Shown: positions 16,875 through 26,553, counted from the first letter of the stretch. The stretch: DNA of 64,000 nucleotides from Bacillus sp. V5-8f (GCF_002863565.1 NZ_PGUW01000004.1:434001-498000); one strand, 5' to 3'. Notes: generated by a model not told the origin, from the sequence alone. Made by a program: numbers and translations.

Positions 16875-17657
16875 CTAAAATACCCCAGCTGCTTGAAGTA
16901 CAAGAATCAGCCCGCCCAGGGTCCAGACATATACAGAAAAAACTTTAAGTGATTTTTTTTGAAGGAATGAAATCATCCAGACGACAGCAATATAGCCGAA
17001 CAAGGCTGCGGAAAGCGTGGCTACCAGCATGGAAGAAAAAGATATATATTCTGCACTTCCATTTAGCAGTGGTTTCATTTGGAAAACAATACCGCCTGCA
17101 ATTGCCGGAATAGAGAGCATAAAAGAGAAGTAGGCAGCAGTCGAGCGGTCCAATCTACAGAATAGGCCCGCAGCAATAGTAAGGCCGGAACGCGATAAAG
17201 CCGGCATGATGGCGGCGGCCTGGAAAGTGCCGATAATGACAGCATCCTTAATGGAAATATTCTGCATCGATTTACTGCCGGACTTTACGCTATCGGCCAA
17301 CCATAGTATCAAACCTGTCACAAGAAATTCCCAGCCGATTGTTATACCTGTCTTGGATATCTCATCAAAAAAGTCGCTAAACAGGACGCCAAATATTACA
17401 GCCGGAACCGTCCCACATATGAGCAGGAGCATTGTCTTTGAAAAAGGGTTTTTTAAGAGTGTGAATAGCTCATGTTTATATACGACAATAAGGGCCAACA
17501 GCGTGCCAATATGGAGCATCGTATCCAGAAAAATTCCCGCTTCGTCCAAATGGAACAGATGGCGTCCTAAATATAGGTGTCCGGTGCTCGAAATAGGTAG
17601 AAATTCGGTTAAACCCTGTATCAACCCAAGAATAAACGCTTGAAATTCACTTAACAA
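16875..17657 (-). CDS. uppP: Undecaprenyl-diphosphate phosphatase (BacA type)
   Basis: This 260-aa polytopic enzyme dephosphorylates undecaprenyl pyrophosphate to recycle the lipid carrier for wall synthesis; overexpression is linked to bacitracin resistance in the family. Both conserved motifs are present: the Glu-rich GLIQGLTEFLPISSTGH near the N terminus and AAIMPALSRSGLTIAAGL near the middle. About eight TM segments. The start is TTG with GAGGTGAGG upstream. The preceding 340 nt up to 16538 hold the folded GNAT leader and an AT-rich stretch without a gene. Confidence 0.92.
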   Translation of the reverse strand: MLSEFQAFILGLIQGLTEFLPISSTGHLYLGRHLFHLDEAGIFLDTMLHIGTLLALIVVYKHELFTLLKNPFSKTMLLLICGTVPAVIFGVLFSDFFDEISKTGITIGWEFLVTGLILWLADSVKSGSKSMQNISIKDAVIIGTFQAAAIMPALSRSGLTIAAGLFCRLDRSTAAYFSFMLSIPAIAGGIVFQMKPLLNGSAEYISFSSMLVATLSAALFGYIAVVWMISFLQKKSLKVFSVYVWTLGGLILVLQAAGVF

Positions 17658-17823
17658 ATCCTCACCTCATTTGTGCTTGGGACAATCTTTAACACAAATG
17701 TATGCGTATATGAAAATAAACATGTTTAAAACTGTCAAAATGGCAACAAAAATAACAGGATTAATGAAACATTGAACACACTCATACGTATATAGTAACA
17801 GGAAAAATTGGGGGGATGTTCAA

Positions 17824-18144
17824 GTGGTAAATAATAATGAAAGGCTGCTAGCAGCGCTTATATATTTCATTAGTTTTTTTACGGTATTTATCGGGCCGCT
17901 TATTATCTGGTTGATCAAAAAAGACGATTCTCGTTTCATTGATTTTCATGGCAGGGAATATTTGAATTTTATGATTTCCTACACTTTATACACAGTTATA
18001 GCAACCATCCTTTGTTTCGTATTAATTGGTTTTCTAGTTATCCCAATTATAGGGATTATTGCTTTCATCTTTACAATCATTGCGGGGGTGAAGGCCTATG
18101 ATGGAAAAGAATATCGAATCCCATTTATTTTCCGTTTTTTATAA
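17824..18144 (+). CDS. DUF4870 (Tic20-like) small membrane protein
   Basis: This 106-aa protein of the DUF4870 type has three TM segments. It begins NNERLLAALIYFISFFTVF, with IIWLIKKDDSRFIDFHGREYLNF in the middle (conserved 'K..S.fv..hgreaLNF' pattern), and ends ITIIAGVKAYDGKEYRIPF. Function unknown. GTG start with GGGGGGA 8 nt upstream. Confidence 0.85.
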   Translation: MVNNNERLLAALIYFISFFTVFIGPLIIWLIKKDDSRFIDFHGREYLNFMISYTLYTVIATILCFVLIGFLVIPIIGIIAFIFTIIAGVKAYDGKEYRIPFIFRFL

Positions 18145-18149
18145 GCATC

Positions 18150-18175
18150 AAGGTACCTGAAAAGGTGCCTTTTTG
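18150..18175 (+). terminator. Intrinsic terminator after DUF4870 gene
   Basis: AAGGTACC-tgaaaa-GGTGCCTT, then TTTTGG. Confidence 0.8.
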
Positions 18176-18330
18176 GTTTGATTTTACGTTCTTTTGTTCT
18201 ATACTCGTTTTGCCATTCTATCTTTCCAGCAAGCAGAATATAATCTAGTGAAAGTGGTAATTATCATAGGTTTTATACAATTACAATAAGTTTTAATATA
18301 ATAAGCGCCAGATGAACAAAGGAGAACAAA

Positions 18331-19134
18331 ATGAATATACGGACATATTATGAGAAAACCGCCAGCATGTGCTTCCATGCTTCCTGGATTGCCTTGATCA
18401 TCGCAGTCTGTTTCTTTATTCTGCATGCAAGCAATCTGTTTCAGGGAAATATTCTAGCTATTACAACTCCATTTTTGATAGTGAGTATCGTGCAATTCAC
18501 CGGGTCAAGAATATATGAACATCGAATGAAAGATTTACCCGCAGAATATGCCACGAGAGCCTCCTCTCCTTTAGAAACGAAGGATATTTTGCTGACATTC
18601 ATGCCTGCCCCCACCTTACGTGTGCTTCTATTCCACCCGGACGGTTCGCTGCTTGGTGAAATAAAGGACCGTAATATGCACTGGTTCATGTGGATGGTTC
18701 CTAATTCTCTTTCAATGATTATGCCGAAGAGATATATATTAACGGATGCAGATGGGGAGGTGCTTGCTGAATATATGTTGAAAGGCGGAATAAGCCCAGC
18801 CTTATCGATTATTAATGGAAACGGTTCTCCCATTGGGACCTATAAGGAAAACCTAAGGGAATCTTTCATCCGTATAAAGGGCATGATATACACGGCGGAC
18901 GGCAACGAATGGATACCGGTTAATGTAGGCGGGCTTCTTACGGTATTTGAATTAAAAACAGCTGCAGGAAAACCGATTGCAGCCTTCCAAAAGGGCTGGA
19001 TGCCACTGGATTGGGGGAAAAGGTTCAAGGATCTCAATACGCCGATACTTACTTTTCATGAAAAGGCCACCGCGAATGACAAAATAGCGTTTTTCGGTTT
19101 CTGCGCATCCGCTTTTAATCATCGTTCCAACTAA
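18331..19134 (+). CDS. Membrane-anchored LURP-one/tubby-like hypothetical protein
   Basis: This 267-aa protein has two N-terminal TM segments (about residues 17-33 and 40-57). A soluble domain follows with repeats of the type 'Y-x-L-x-D-x-G-x-x-L' (KRYILTDADGEVLAEYML, LSIINGNGSPIGTYK, MIYTADGNEWIPV). This repeat pattern resembles the tubby-C-terminal/scramblase (LURP-one) fold. Function unknown. SD AAAGGAG before ATG 18331. The family suggestion is from pattern alone. Confidence 0.55.
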   Translation: MNIRTYYEKTASMCFHASWIALIIAVCFFILHASNLFQGNILAITTPFLIVSIVQFTGSRIYEHRMKDLPAEYATRASSPLETKDILLTFMPAPTLRVLLFHPDGSLLGEIKDRNMHWFMWMVPNSLSMIMPKRYILTDADGEVLAEYMLKGGISPALSIINGNGSPIGTYKENLRESFIRIKGMIYTADGNEWIPVNVGGLLTVFELKTAAGKPIAAFQKGWMPLDWGKRFKDLNTPILTFHEKATANDKIAFFGFCASAFNHRSN

Positions 19135-19229
19135 TTGGACGAGCACAAGTATAAGGTTTTATAAGAGTATTTTTTTCGCATATCTGATATAATTTCCTAG
19201 CATAATAAATAGGAAAGTGGTGTTCTAGA

Positions 19230-19793
19230 ATGAGTTTATTAAGTGATGTTCTTGAGTTTAATGAAAAGTTTGTAGAGGACAAGCAGTACGAACAATACCA
19301 AACGGATAAGTTTCCGGATAAAAAAATGGTAGTTATTAGCTGTATGGATACCAGGCTTGTAGAATTGCTGCCTAAAGCAATGAATTTAAAGAATGGTGAT
19401 ATAAAGCATATCAAAACAGCAGGGGCTGTGGTCTCTCATCCTTTTGGAAGCGCAATGCGAAGTATCCTTGTTGCTATTCACGAATTGAAAGCCCAAGAAG
19501 TATTTGTCGTTGGCCACTATGATTGCGGCATGTCATCAATCAACGCTGATGCAATGATTGAAAAAATAATCAACCGCGGAATTTCAGAAGAGACAATCAA
19601 AACCATGGAGAATTCAGGTATTGATTTGAGAAGTTGGCTTCGTGGGTTTAATGATGTTTCAGAAAGTGTAAACAACAGTGTTTCCATCATTAAAAATCAT
19701 CCACTTATCCCGAAAGATATAGCTGTTCACGGGCTGGTAATCTCCCCGGAAACAGGAAAGCTAGATACAGTCGTGAACGGCTACGAAAGCTAA
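19230..19793 (+). CDS. Beta-class carbonic anhydrase (YtiB-like)
   Basis: This 187-aa cytoplasmic zinc enzyme interconverts CO2 and bicarbonate. The zinc ligands are evident: Cys and the Asp-Arg dyad in VISCMDTRLVELL, then His and Cys in VVGHYDCGMS. Length matches type II beta-CAs such as YtiB. ATG with GGAAAGTGG upstream. Standing alone upstream of the purine permease, 126 nt away. Confidence 0.9.
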   Translation: MSLLSDVLEFNEKFVEDKQYEQYQTDKFPDKKMVVISCMDTRLVELLPKAMNLKNGDIKHIKTAGAVVSHPFGSAMRSILVAIHELKAQEVFVVGHYDCGMSSINADAMIEKIINRGISEETIKTMENSGIDLRSWLRGFNDVSESVNNSVSIIKNHPLIPKDIAVHGLVISPETGKLDTVVNGYES

Positions 19794-19919
19794 TCCGAAT
19801 AGAATCGCGGCATTGTTGATAAACTAAGTTAGAAAACAATATTCGAATCATTCGTTTAGTGCGGTTTGTCACTATTACAAACGGGCGGGAGAGGGCTATT
19901 ACATACAAGAGGACACATC

Positions 19920-21221
19920 ATGTATAAGTCTTTTTTTAAAAGGATTTTTCAGCTATCTGAAAATGGAACAACGATCAGACGGGAAGTTCTGGCAGGATTT
20001 GTTAGCTATTTTACAATCGTCTACATCATTGCAGTCAATTCGTTGATCCTTTCTGAAGCAGGGATGCCGATGGACGGTGCGATTTTCGCTACGATCCTGC
20101 TTTCCGCTGTAAGCTGCATCCTGATTGGTTTATGGGCGAACGTACCAATCATTCTCGTTCCGGGAATGGGCATAAATGCTTTTTTCTCCTATACTATGGT
20201 TGAAAGCATGGGGATGTCCTGGCAAGCTGCACTAGCAGCTGTTTTCGTTACCGGATTGATTTTCCTTATTGTGGCATTCAGCCCTTTTTCAAGTATATTG
20301 AGCGACGCTATCCCGGTCTCCTTAAAGGAAGCTATTACCGTTGGCTTGGGTTTATTCCTAATGCTGCTCGGATTGGAGAAAGGCCGGCTGATCACAAAAG
20401 GCGAAACCTCGATAATCACTTTTGGAGATCTGGGTGATCCATATGTGGTCGTTTCTGTCTTGACCCTGGTGATTGCCTTGGTTTTATTTGTCCGTAACAT
20501 ACAGGGAAGCTTCCTGATCACAATTGTTTTAGGCTGTATAATCGCAGCTTTGTTCGGTACCATTGATTTTTCAGGCTTTGAGTGGGGCGGCCTTGATTTC
20601 GCCTCCTATCAAAAGGTGTTCCTTTCCATGTCATTTTTGGAAATGGGGAAGTTTGAATTTTGGATAGCGGTATTTTCCCTGGCGATGGTCATCATATTTG
20701 AAAATATCGGCCTTGTCCACGGACATGTAGCCAGCATTAACCACCCTGAGCGATATCAGAAAGCTTTCCGTGCAACCGGTGTATCTGTACTTTTATCCGG
20801 CATCTTTGGTTCCAGTCCTACCGTGGCAACAGTTGAAACCGCTGCAGGGGTTGCGTCAGGCGGCCGGACGGGATTCACTTCGGTAATTACCGGGCTCTTA
20901 TTCATCTTGTCCATACTGTTTATTCCTGTGATCAAGATGATACCGGATAGTGCTATTGCTCCCATATTAATCATAATTGGTATCTTAATGCTTCAAAATA
21001 TCAAGCATCTTGATTTTGATGATTTGTCCGAAAGCATTCCAGCAATTATGGTCATCGCAATGATCCCTTTCACTTATAGCATTGCAGACGGCATGGCAAT
21101 CGGATTTATTCTTTATCCAGTCCTCAAGCTCATGCTGGGCAAGGGAAAGCAGGTTTCCGTAGTACTGTATATCATTTCTGCATTGTTCTTGGCATATTTC
21201 GTTTTTAGGGCAATAGGCTGA
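19920..21221 (+). CDS. NCS2 (AzgA/PbuG-type) purine permease
   Basis: This 433-aa transporter of the AzgA subfamily has about 12-14 TM segments with VPGMGINAFFSYTMV and IFENIGLVHGHVAS, and the motif GSSPTVATVETAAGVASGGRTG that is characteristic of hypoxanthine/guanine/adenine permeases. The frame is open from 19866, but ATG 19920 has AGAGGA 7 nt upstream and gives the family N terminus. I looked for a purine riboswitch in the 126-nt gap and did not see its conserved core. Confidence 0.87.
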   Translation: MYKSFFKRIFQLSENGTTIRREVLAGFVSYFTIVYIIAVNSLILSEAGMPMDGAIFATILLSAVSCILIGLWANVPIILVPGMGINAFFSYTMVESMGMSWQAALAAVFVTGLIFLIVAFSPFSSILSDAIPVSLKEAITVGLGLFLMLLGLEKGRLITKGETSIITFGDLGDPYVVVSVLTLVIALVLFVRNIQGSFLITIVLGCIIAALFGTIDFSGFEWGGLDFASYQKVFLSMSFLEMGKFEFWIAVFSLAMVIIFENIGLVHGHVASINHPERYQKAFRATGVSVLLSGIFGSSPTVATVETAAGVASGGRTGFTSVITGLLFILSILFIPVIKMIPDSAIAPILIIIGILMLQNIKHLDFDDLSESIPAIMVIAMIPFTYSIADGMAIGFILYPVLKLMLGKGKQVSVVLYIISALFLAYFVFRAIG

Positions 21222-21309
21222 AGCTCACTGAAGCGGCCTTTGAGAAATTACTGCTTGCCGGCAGGGAAATTGCTCAATGGTTCGCTTCTTTTTTATGCCA
21301 GGCTGGGTA

Positions 21310-21594
21310 TCACAAAAAAGGTTTTTGCGGCTTGATATAGCGTCTGAGTTCTATCAGCAGCATTTTTTTCATTGTGGGTGTACCATCGATAGAATGGATG
21401 TCCCCGGGCAAGGGGAAAATTCCAAATTCATTTAGGTCTGCACGTAATTCGCCTTCCCAAAGCAGCTGTTTATCCATGGTGTATACTTTTGAAGACACAA
21501 CGGCCCTTTTGGTTTCATTATCCAGCTCAACAACTCTTTCAACAAAAAAATCAAAAAGATACGTATACTTTTTGAATGTAGATTTCACTTTCAC
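21310..21594 (-). CDS. Hypothetical small soluble protein (94 aa)
   Basis: The product begins MKVKSTFKKYTYLFDFFVERVV and has alternating beta-type sequence (VVELDNETKRAVVSSKVYTMD). No cysteines or TM segments. GTG 21594 has AAGGAAG 9 nt upstream; a second GTG two codons in is possible. It is convergent with the purine permease and divergent from dapF. I do not recognise the family. Confidence 0.6.
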   Translation of the reverse strand: MKVKSTFKKYTYLFDFFVERVVELDNETKRAVVSSKVYTMDKQLLWEGELRADLNEFGIFPLPGDIHSIDGTPTMKKMLLIELRRYIKPQKPFL

Positions 21595-21717
21595 CTGCTG
21601 GTACTTCCTTTCTTAAGATGCTATTATAGTTAAACGGAACGCTTTGATATGTTATTAATAGAATAGTATAACATCTTACATATTTTGTAACGTATAAGAT
21701 AAAGGGAAGTGACTGCT

Positions 21718-22704
21718 ATGAAGTTGGAATTGTTAAAATGCCATGGTTCAGGAAATGACTTTTTATTAATCGATGAACTGACAAATGATCTCTCTTTTAC
21801 AGAAGAAGAACGAAAGGACCTTGCTCAGCTTTTATGCAACAGGGAAACTGGTCTAGGTGCTGATGGGATTCTTTACGTGCTTAAAAGTCAAAGCTGCGAT
21901 GCGAGAATGCGCGTTTTTAATGCAGATGGCTCAGAAGCATCGATGTGCGGAAACGGACTCCGATGTGTGGCTCGATTCGCCCATGAGGTGATTGGCAAAG
22001 ATAAATTGCTTATCGAAACAATGAAAGCTAACTTGGAAGTGGAGAAAACAGCAGATATTTATAAAGGTATTCCAACTTTCAAGGTGGAAATTTCACCGGT
22101 TTCGTTTGATACAGCGGACCTTCCGCTTCAGATTGAAAATGACACACTGATTAATGATAAACTTCCGCAATTATCTGATTCGCTTGTATTTACAGCACTT
22201 GCGGTACCCAACCCTCATCTTGTATCTATTGTAACGGATGATGTCCTTCATTCGGATGTCCAGGAAAAGGTCTCCAAGAAGGTAAATAGCCCGAATGATT
22301 TATTTCCCGATGGTGTGAACGTCAGTTTCATAAAACCAATAGAAGAAGGCCATATTTTTGTTAGGACATTTGAAAGAGGGGTAGGTTTCACGAATGCATG
22401 CGGAACAGCAATGTCTGCATCAACCTTGGTGACATGCTTGAATGGAATCAACGCTGTTGAACAAGAAATCTCCGTATACAACAACGGAGGCAAGGTAAAA
22501 TGTGTCGTTCATCATAATCAGGAAGAAGACCAATACAAAATTGATTTGATTGGAAATGGAACGTACGTTTATCAAGCTTCCGTTGAGATTAAACTTGGAG
22601 ATTCCACAGATTTTTCATTACTATCACAAGAAAATTTTGACCAGGAGACACAACTCTACTCTGAATTCCAGGAAGAGGTACAATCATATTTGAATAATAA
22701 CTAA
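21718..22704 (+). CDS. dapF: Diaminopimelate epimerase
   Basis: This 328-aa cytoplasmic PLP-independent epimerase converts LL- to meso-diaminopimelate for lysine and peptidoglycan synthesis. Both active-site cysteines are in their motifs: NADGSEASMCGNGLRC and ERGVGFTNACGTAMSAS. It also has the N-terminal CHGSGNDFLLID. It is longer than the usual 275-285 aa because of a C-terminal extension (about 45 residues, acidic, ending EVQSYLNNN) also seen in some Bacillaceae. Start ATG 21718 with AGGGAAG 8 nt upstream. Confidence 0.9.
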   Translation: MKLELLKCHGSGNDFLLIDELTNDLSFTEEERKDLAQLLCNRETGLGADGILYVLKSQSCDARMRVFNADGSEASMCGNGLRCVARFAHEVIGKDKLLIETMKANLEVEKTADIYKGIPTFKVEISPVSFDTADLPLQIENDTLINDKLPQLSDSLVFTALAVPNPHLVSIVTDDVLHSDVQEKVSKKVNSPNDLFPDGVNVSFIKPIEEGHIFVRTFERGVGFTNACGTAMSASTLVTCLNGINAVEQEISVYNNGGKVKCVVHHNQEEDQYKIDLIGNGTYVYQASVEIKLGDSTDFSLLSQENFDQETQLYSEFQEEVQSYLNNN

Positions 22705-22710
22705 ATGGAG

Positions 22711-22748
22711 AAAGCCGATCTGCTTTTCAAGCAGGCCGGCTTTTTTTA
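22711..22748 (+). terminator. Intrinsic terminator after dapF
   Basis: AAGCCGATCTGC-ttttcaa-GCAGGCCGGCTT (one mismatch), then TTTTT. It also sits at the 3' end of convergent ligD. Confidence 0.88.
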
Positions 22749-22750
22749 AC

Positions 22751-24664
22751 TTATGAATTTCTCCCTTTCAGAAATTGGAGCACTTCTTCAAATGGCTGTT
22801 CTCCCCTTGCTTCTTCATAGCCTGAAAACGGGCAGCCCAGGCTTCGGATCCTTTGAGGGACTGTCCATACTGTATAGTCTTTTATCGATAAATTCTCCGA
22901 TAATTCCTCCCAATACAGCGGAGTCGCCACGCCGGCAAAATCGTTTCCACGGGGGGAGTATGGAGAAATGATGGTCTTTCCTTCACTATGTTGTACAAAA
23001 TCGAGATAAAGCCGGTTATGGCGATTTTTCTTAAGCCTCTCAACCGTAAAAATATCTGGATGGGCATCTGTTAGGAAATCAGCCAGGAAGTTGGTGAATA
23101 TTCGAGTATCCCGGTAACTGAAGGTGTCGGCTGGAAGGGGAATATGGATTTGCAGCCCTTTATTACCCGAAGTCTTAATAAATGACTTAAGATTAATCGA
23201 ATCAAGTACGTTTTTACTTTCTAGAGCTGCTTTAACAGCTAAATGAAAAAGATCGGGCGAGGGTGGATCAAGATCCAGGACAAGCTCATCAGGGTGAGTC
23301 TTCCCGGCCTTTTGATAAGGCGTGTGGAACTCCAGGGCCAACTGGTTGCCAAGCCAGATTAACGTTTCCAAATCATTGCATAAAATATAATCGTTGCCGT
23401 CCTCTGATGAGAAGGACTCTACAAAATCCGGGGCATAGTCAGGCCGATTTTTTTGAAAAAATCGCTCCTCTCCCCTTAGTGTGCCATGTGGATACCTGAT
23501 CGTTGTTAATTCCTTGCCTTCAAGATGATGCAGGAACCACGATGAAACGTCGCGTAAATATTGAAGGTATTCAATTTTCGTGATGAGTTTATTCTGTAAT
23601 TTCCAGATTGGTTTATCCGGTGAAGTAACCGGTATGGTGGAAGGGAAAGTATATTGGCCTTCGGTAAACCGTTCCCACGTACATTCTTCAGGCTTTACTG
23701 TTGTCAAAAACTCTTTAAATTGCGGTTCACGCAGATCTGTGTCTTCATAGGCATGAAGAAAATTGACAGCTAAACAAATGGAAGGATGAATATAATACTC
23801 ATTCCCATGTACCTCAGTTGCGTTATGTTTGATAATCTGTTGAAGGATGGAGCGGTCATGCTGGCATATCCCGTTTTTCACCTGGCCTATAATTAGGGGA
23901 TCGCCTGCCCTGTATACTCCTAAAGTAAAATACCCGTTTTCAATGTTCATGGAAGTAATAAAGCATGGAACCGTCCTCCAATTTTTTACTTTTATCCAGC
24001 CGCTTGTGCGCTTTCCTTCCTCCCACAAACTGCTTTCATGTTTCGCGATTATTCCTTCACCGTCATGGAGCACCACTTTCTCTAATATTTCCTCCAAATC
24101 CTGAAAAATAGGTATGAACTGTATTATTGCCATATCCAGCGGATTTGGTTTTAGCGGCAAATTGAGATTTATGCAAAGCTTTTCAAGCTCTCTTTTCCTT
24201 TTCCTAAACGGTGTTGATTTCCATGATTTCCCTTCCTGAAGTAAAAGGTCAAATGCCAAAAAGCGAGATGGTGATAAACTGGCAGCTTCTCGAATAGGCT
24301 GTTTGGTCTTCAACCGGCCTCTCCATTGCAAGTGCATGAAGTCTGACTTTAATGGGTTAGAAAGCCAGACGAGTTCCCCATCAATTGCTAATGGCAAGAA
24401 CGGATTAAGCTTAGGTTTGATTTCTTCAACAAAACGTTCAATCTCTGGGAATGCGGGAAGCAATTCCTTTCCGTTCCTGCTGGTCAGGGAGGTTTTATCT
24501 TGATGAATGCTTAGAATGGCCCGGAACCCGTCATATTTTACTTCGTAGCCCCATGGCTTTCCGGAAGGAGCTTCTGGCTTATAAGTCGGAAGCATTGGTT
24601 TCACCTGGATCACTCTTTCTGTATGTTTTCTAATGGGCTGTTCGGTGCCAAAAGAAACGGCCAT
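22751..24664 (-). CDS. ligD: ATP-dependent DNA ligase LigD (ligase-polymerase fusion), non-homologous end joining
   Basis: This 637-aa protein has the Bacillus-type domain order. The N-terminal ATP-dependent ligase spans about residues 20-310, with the adenylated lysine in YEVKYDGFR and motifs LAIDGELVW and GEGIIAKH. The C-terminal archaeo-eukaryotic primase-like polymerase spans about 340-620, with the metal-binding ELVLDLDPPSP and the TSGNKGLQIHIPL segment. No 3'-phosphoesterase domain is present. With divergently encoded Ku it forms the two-component bacterial NHEJ system, in Bacillus active in spores. The ATG lacks a clear SD; start uncertain by a few codons. Confidence 0.93.
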   Translation of the reverse strand: MAVSFGTEQPIRKHTERVIQVKPMLPTYKPEAPSGKPWGYEVKYDGFRAILSIHQDKTSLTSRNGKELLPAFPEIERFVEEIKPKLNPFLPLAIDGELVWLSNPLKSDFMHLQWRGRLKTKQPIREAASLSPSRFLAFDLLLQEGKSWKSTPFRKRKRELEKLCINLNLPLKPNPLDMAIIQFIPIFQDLEEILEKVVLHDGEGIIAKHESSLWEEGKRTSGWIKVKNWRTVPCFITSMNIENGYFTLGVYRAGDPLIIGQVKNGICQHDRSILQQIIKHNATEVHGNEYYIHPSICLAVNFLHAYEDTDLREPQFKEFLTTVKPEECTWERFTEGQYTFPSTIPVTSPDKPIWKLQNKLITKIEYLQYLRDVSSWFLHHLEGKELTTIRYPHGTLRGEERFFQKNRPDYAPDFVESFSSEDGNDYILCNDLETLIWLGNQLALEFHTPYQKAGKTHPDELVLDLDPPSPDLFHLAVKAALESKNVLDSINLKSFIKTSGNKGLQIHIPLPADTFSYRDTRIFTNFLADFLTDAHPDIFTVERLKKNRHNRLYLDFVQHSEGKTIISPYSPRGNDFAGVATPLYWEELSENLSIKDYTVWTVPQRIRSLGCPFSGYEEARGEQPFEEVLQFLKGRNS

Positions 24665-24751
24665 TACCAATTGTTTTTATGAGTTATTTTAAGGCGGGAA
24701 AGAAAAAATATGCTATACAGAGCATTATTTTTACAGGAAGAAGGTGAAAGC

Positions 24752-25594
24752 GTGCACACGATGTGGAAGGGCAGCATCAGTTTTGGCTTGGTAAACATAC
24801 CGATCAAGTTGCATGCAGCAACAGAAAACAAAGACATTTCGCTCAGGACGCTCCATAAGGAATGCCATTCTCCGATCAAATATGAAAAAGTTTGTCCCGT
24901 TTGTGAAAAAGAGGTAGGAAGTGAAGACTTAGTCCGTGCTTTTGAATATACGAAAGGCAAGTTTGTGGTTATCGAGGACGAAGAATTAGAGGAATTAAAG
25001 AGGGTGAATGAAGAACGGGCAGTGGAAATAATCGATTTTGTCAAGATGGAGGAAATAGATCCAATCTATTTTAATAAAAGCTATTATATGTCCCCTAACG
25101 AAGGGGGTGTAAAAGCATATTCCCTTCTTAGGGCAGCCCTTCAGGACTCGAAAAAAGTCGGCCTGGCCAAAATTATTATCAGGGCAAAGGAACAAATGGC
25201 CGTTATCCGGGTGGTTGAAAATACGTTGTTGATGGAAACCATCCATTACCCTGATGAAGTACGTCCTGTAGCGGATGTACCCAATGTTCCGGCAGGGGAA
25301 AATGTCACCCAAAAAGAACTGGATACGGCCATTATGCTCATTGACCAGTTAACGACGAAATTTGAACCTGGGAAGTACAACGATGACTACCGGACCGCTT
25401 TATTGGAACTTATTGAATCCAAAAAAGAAGGCAGAACAATCACTCCGAAAGAACGGGATACCCCAGCAGCTGCCAATGTTACAGATTTAATGGCGGCTCT
25501 CCAAGCATCCATTGACAGGACCAAACCTGAAAAACCAGCAGCCAAAAAGAGGGCAACGCGTAAAAAGGTTGTGGCCAGGAAGAAGGAAGCTTAA
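24752..25594 (+). CDS. ku: Non-homologous end-joining protein Ku
   Basis: This 280-aa homodimeric DNA-end-binding protein recruits LigD. The family start MHTMWKGSISFGLVNIP is obtained with GTG 24752, which has GAAGGTG 5 nt upstream; the frame upstream to 24710 is not needed. The core includes CPVCEKEV, EYTKGKFVVIEDEEL and YYMSPNEGG, and the C terminus is a Lys/Arg/Ala-rich tail (PAAKKRATRKKV) as in other bacterial Ku proteins. Divergent from ligD with about 90 nt between starts. Confidence 0.94.
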   Translation: MHTMWKGSISFGLVNIPIKLHAATENKDISLRTLHKECHSPIKYEKVCPVCEKEVGSEDLVRAFEYTKGKFVVIEDEELEELKRVNEERAVEIIDFVKMEEIDPIYFNKSYYMSPNEGGVKAYSLLRAALQDSKKVGLAKIIIRAKEQMAVIRVVENTLLMETIHYPDEVRPVADVPNVPAGENVTQKELDTAIMLIDQLTTKFEPGKYNDDYRTALLELIESKKEGRTITPKERDTPAAANVTDLMAALQASIDRTKPEKPAAKKRATRKKVVARKKEA

Positions 25595-25604
25595 TTGTTT
25601 AAAT

Positions 25605-25640
25605 CGATCCAGGGCATCAAAGAATGCACTGGATCGTTCA
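25605..25640 (+). terminator. Intrinsic terminator after ku
   Basis: CGATCCAGGGCAT-caaaga-ATGCACTGGATCG (one mismatch), then TTCATTTTC. Confidence 0.8.
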
Positions 25641-25842
25641 TTTTCTTATGATAAGTATTAATGCTTGTTTACATATCGCCCGGTGAGGTATATTTCTAAC
25701 AAACGATAGTTGCTACATTTAGGGGGATTCTGAGAGATAAAAAAATGACATATTTTGTTTCTTTTGAAAAGGGTTTTTAACAGGGAACGTCCGTTTTCCC
25801 TTCAGTATCTGTTAAAAAAGAGGTACATGACAGTCATCATTT

Positions 25843-26236
25843 TTACAGAAACTGGAATGTCCGAGATGCATTCCATTTTTTCGTTGCGGCTGTTTTTGGC
25901 TCTTCCTTCCTATAAAAGCGGTTAACTTGCTTTAATAAAAGGAAAATTACGAAAGAAATAATGAAAAAGTTTATGACATTGTTAATGAAAAGTCCGTAAT
26001 TGATTGTTGCCGCTCCCGCTTCCCGGGCTGCAGCAAGTAACCTGTATTCTGTTTCCGACAGGTTTATAAACAAGTTGCCGAAATCAACTTTACCAACTAT
26101 GAGCCCGATTGCAAGCATCAAAATATCATTCACCGTGTGAATCAACGATCTTGCTGAACGCTGCCCCGATCACAACTGCAACTGCCAGATCCAGTACATT
26201 TCCTCTCATGATGATTTTCTTAGATTCTTTAAACAT
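25843..26236 (-). pseudogene. mscL: Large-conductance mechanosensitive channel, broken by a frameshift
   Basis: An ATG at 26234-26236 with AGGGGG upstream starts [20 protein letters not shown] and [13 protein letters not shown], the classic MscL N terminus and first TM helix. The frame then meets TGA at once. The rest ([21 protein letters not shown] through TM2, VINFFIISFVIFLLLKQVNRF) continues in another frame from about 26133. The disruption lies in TCACACGGTGAAT near 26130-26140, consistent with one extra base between the S and VND codons. It is either a real pseudogene or a base-calling error. Without the shift the protein would be of normal length (about 130 aa). Confidence 0.8.
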
Positions 26237-26367
26237 TTTTCCCCCTGCACTTGTGTAAAAGTGAATGGATCATATATTTACATCATTCCTTAACTCAACC
26301 AATTATTCTAGCAAAAAAAAGACGCCCTAAAAAGAGCGAGAGAAGAGGAAATCTTACTTTTGAAATC

Positions 26368-26407
26368 AATATATAGGCGAATGTGGTAGAGTTTCAACTA
26401 TATATTG
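26368..26407. repeat. Inverted repeat in the mscL-toxin intergenic region
   Basis: CAATATATAG and CTATATATTG pair perfectly across about 20 nt, with a T-rich stretch following on the plus side. It could be a terminator or an AT-rich regulatory element. No protein-coding gene is supported between 26237 and 26610. Confidence 0.4.
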
Positions 26408-26553
26408 TGTTTTAATTTTAACATATTTTTTTTAATGAGCAACTATTTTCAGAGAATTTTGTTTATTATTTAAGGTATTCAAATCTATTATGTAGGGCAA
26501 AAGTCATTATTTGGCACAGAATAGAACAAATGTTCGGAAAGATAGCATGTATA

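Noticed and set aside
19794-19919. Purine riboswitch before the NCS2 permease
   Set aside because: The conserved three-way junction sequences and a terminator were not found.
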